Part shown: positions 4,987 through 6,333 of the stretch, piece by piece | How the letters are laid out: each line of letters starts with the position of its first letter | Numbering within the stretch: the stretch's first letter is position 1 | NCBI GenBank assembly: GCA_028691595.1 | Contig: JAQUZA010000197.1 | Span: 1-6,333, forward strand | DNA: 6,333 nt | Reading direction: 5' to 3' | Origin: Candidatus Rifleibacteriota bacterium | Lineage (GTDB): Bacteria; Muiribacteriota; Ozemobacteria; Ozemobacterales; Ozemobacteraceae | Position numbers and translations under genes: made by a program | The notes under the pieces: generated by a model | Seen by the model: the letters and a program-made list of their open reading frames with translations, nothing else | Databases searched by the model: none | What the model was told of the DNA's origin: nothing

Positions 4987-6333
4987 ATGTTTAAACGCAA
5001 AAAAATCGGACAACTGCTCATTGAAGCAGGCCACGTTGGCGAAAAAGAACTTAACATTGCTCTTGCCGAGCAGAAGAAGCGCGGCAAACGAATTGGGCAG
5101 GTTCTTATAGAACTGGGCTACCTCTCAGAAGACAAGCTTTTGCCGATTCTAGGCAAACAGCTGAAGGTGCCATTCGTTGATTTGAGCAAGGTTGAAATCA
5201 AACCTGAAGTTCTGAAAATGGTGCCAGAAAAGATCTGTCGCAAGCACAACCTCGTGCCCATCAGTTTTGACGGCAAGAGTCTGATGATCGGCATGGCTGA
5301 CCCACTTGATGTTTTTATCATTGACGAAATTCAGTTTCAGAACAACTGCGAAGTTGTGAGGGCCATCTGCTCAGAAAACCAGATCGCCGATGCCACCGAC
5401 CGTCTCTATGTAGCCGGTGCCATGGCTGATGCCCTCAATGCGCTTTCAAGTGGCGAAGATGTCGGTGGCACTGATGGTGCCGCCCTCGATGGTCTTAAAA
5501 AAGCCAGCGAAGAAACTCCGATCATCAAGCTTGTCAATCTGGTATTAAATTCTGCGGTTCAGAAAGGTGCTTCAGACATTCATATCGAGCCAGACGAGGG
5601 CGAATTGCGGGTGCGCCTGCGCATCGACGGCAACCTGATCATTTCGATGAATCTTCAACCAGAAGCATTGCCATCGGTAATGTCGAGAATCAAGATTCTC
5701 AGCGGTATGGATATCTCGGAGCGCCGTCTACCGCAGGATGGTCGTATTCAGATGACCATCATGGACAAGCCCATCGACTTTCGCGTCAACACCATTCCGA
5801 CCGCCTGGGGCGAAAAGGCGTGTCTACGAATTCTCGACAAATCGAACGTTAACGTTCAACTCGATCAGATGGGTTTTGCCCCGACCAACTTCGAAATGGT
5901 TAAAAAGGCTATTAATTCTCCGAATGGCATGTGTCTGGTTACCGGGCCGACGGGTTCGGGCAAAACAACAACGCTTTATTCATGCCTGAACGCCATCAAA
6001 GGGCCAGATATCAATATCTGCACGGTTGAGAACCCGGTTGAATACAAAATCAAGTTCATCAATCAGGTTCAGGTGCGGCCTGAGATCGAGTTGAACTTTT
6101 CGACAGTTCTGCGCGCCTTTCTAAGACAAGACCCCGACGTTATCATGTTGGGTGAGATTCGCGACGAAGAAACCGCCAGTATCGCGGTTGAAGCGGCCTT
6201 GACCGGCCATCTTGTTTTTGCGACCCTGCACACCAATGACGCGCCGAGCACGGCCATTCGTCTTTTAGACATGGGTGTAGAGCCCTTTCTTGTTTCTTCT
6301 GCGCTTCTCTGCATTGTTTCTCAACGCCTCGGC
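4987..6333 (+). CDS. GspE/PilB-family type II secretion or type IV pilus assembly ATPase with MshEN domain (3' end outside window)
   Basis: The frame runs 449 codons from the ATG at 4987 to the window end with no stop; family members are about 560-570 residues, so roughly 110-120 are missing. These hexameric ATPases sit at the cytoplasmic face of the inner membrane and drive pilus or pseudopilus assembly. An MshEN domain (about 5-140) is followed by a variable linker (about 145-170), the N2 domain with ASDIHIEP and RLPQDGRI, then the ATPase core. The core has Walker A GPTGSGKT (320-327), an Asp-box region TVENPVEY (346-353, Asn where Asp is common), Walker B with VIMLGE (385-390) followed by IRDEET, and a His box with TGHLVFATLHTND (406-418). 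The tetracysteine zinc site usually found further on lies beyond the window. An in-frame TAA at 4966 makes 4987 the only ATG start; its ribosome site (AAGTGG) is weak. GspE and PilB cannot be separated without neighbours. Confidence 0.96.
   Translation, partial: MFKRKKIGQLLIEAGHVGEKELNIALAEQKKRGKRIGQVLIELGYLSEDKLLPILGKQLKVPFVDLSKVEIKPEVLKMVPEKICRKHNLVPISFDGKSLMIGMADPLDVFIIDEIQFQNNCEVVRAICSENQIADATDRLYVAGAMADALNALSSGEDVGGTDGAALDGLKKASEETPIIKLVNLVLNSAVQKGASDIHIEPDEGELRVRLRIDGNLIISMNLQPEALPSVMSRIKILSGMDISERRLPQDGRIQMTIMDKPIDFRVNTIPTAWGEKACLRILDKSNVNVQLDQMGFAPTNFEMVKKAINSPNGMCLVTGPTGSGKTTTLYSCLNAIKGPDINICTVENPVEYKIKFINQVQVRPEIELNFSTVLRAFLRQDPDVIMLGEIRDEETASIAVEAALTGHLVFATLHTNDAPSTAIRLLDMGVEPFLVSSALLCIVSQRLG
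5002..5160 (+). other. Tandem MshEN c-di-GMP-binding motifs in the ATPase N-terminus
   Basis: Residues 6-29 and 35-58 of the ATPase are two 24-residue motifs separated by exactly 5 residues (KKRGK). Each follows the MshEN pattern (R/K)(L/I)Gxx(L/V/I)(L/V/I)xxG... with Leu near the middle and a final Gln: KIGQLLIEAG...LAEQ and RIGQVLIELG...LGKQ. In MshE this tandem arrangement binds cyclic di-GMP. The first motif has Lys for the usual Arg and both have Ile for Leu, so binding is likely but affinity may be altered. Confidence 0.75.

Noticed and set aside
6022..6045. Asn in the ATPase Asp box (TVENPVEY) as an inactivating change
   Set aside because: All other motifs (Walker A, Walker B Glu, His box) are intact, and ENP in this position is, as far as I recall, a familiar variant of the family, so loss of activity is not supported.
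1..6333. Mobile element, CRISPR array, attachment site or RNA gene
   Set aside because: No direct-repeat array, terminal inverted repeats, recombinase gene or tRNA-like sequence was seen on either strand.

Overview
The window is a densely coded, single-direction stretch of bacterial chromosome with six genes, all on the + strand. The first and last genes run off the window edges. Base composition looks balanced (roughly half GC by eye). I see no tRNA, rRNA, CRISPR array, transposase or integrase. The gene mix is a peptidoglycan-type GH3 glycosidase, a GspE/PilB assembly ATPase with an MshEN domain, a membrane GAF-SpoIIE phosphatase-like protein, and HEAT and TPR scaffolds. This points to a pilus- or secretion-bearing, probably diderm bacterium. 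The exact phylum cannot be read from the sequence; a deep lineage such as Riflebacteria, or a deltaproteobacterium, is only a guess.

Layout: (1) 2-1297 is the C-terminal part of a two-domain NagZ-like beta-N-acetylhexosaminidase. (2) 1376-1819 is a small membrane-anchored HEAT-repeat protein. A perfect 11-bp hairpin lies just after it. (3) 1855-3405 is a two-TM, GAF and SpoIIE/PPM-phosphatase-like protein whose metal-binding aspartates are largely substituted. (4) 3409-4128 starts 3 nt after the stop of gene 3 and encodes a 239-residue soluble protein I do not recognise. (5) 4150-4899 encodes a six-repeat TPR protein. (6) 4987 to the window end encodes the first 449 residues of a GspE/PilB-family ATPase with a tandem MshEN c-di-GMP-binding signature.

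Genes 3, 4 and 5 are tightly packed (3 and 21 nt gaps, each with a purine-rich ribosome binding site) and are probably one transcript. Gene 6 follows after 87 nt and may have its own weak promoter. A reasonable but unproven reading is that a membrane sensor with a phosphatase-like output domain, its coupled unknown partner and a TPR adaptor act together, possibly with the neighbouring pilus or type II secretion motor. The GH3 gene is more likely part of a separate wall-recycling function.

The points most worth following are the apparently degenerate PPM active site, the unknown gene coupled to it, the hairpin that encloses the possible start codon of gene 3, and the c-di-GMP-type N-terminus of the ATPase.
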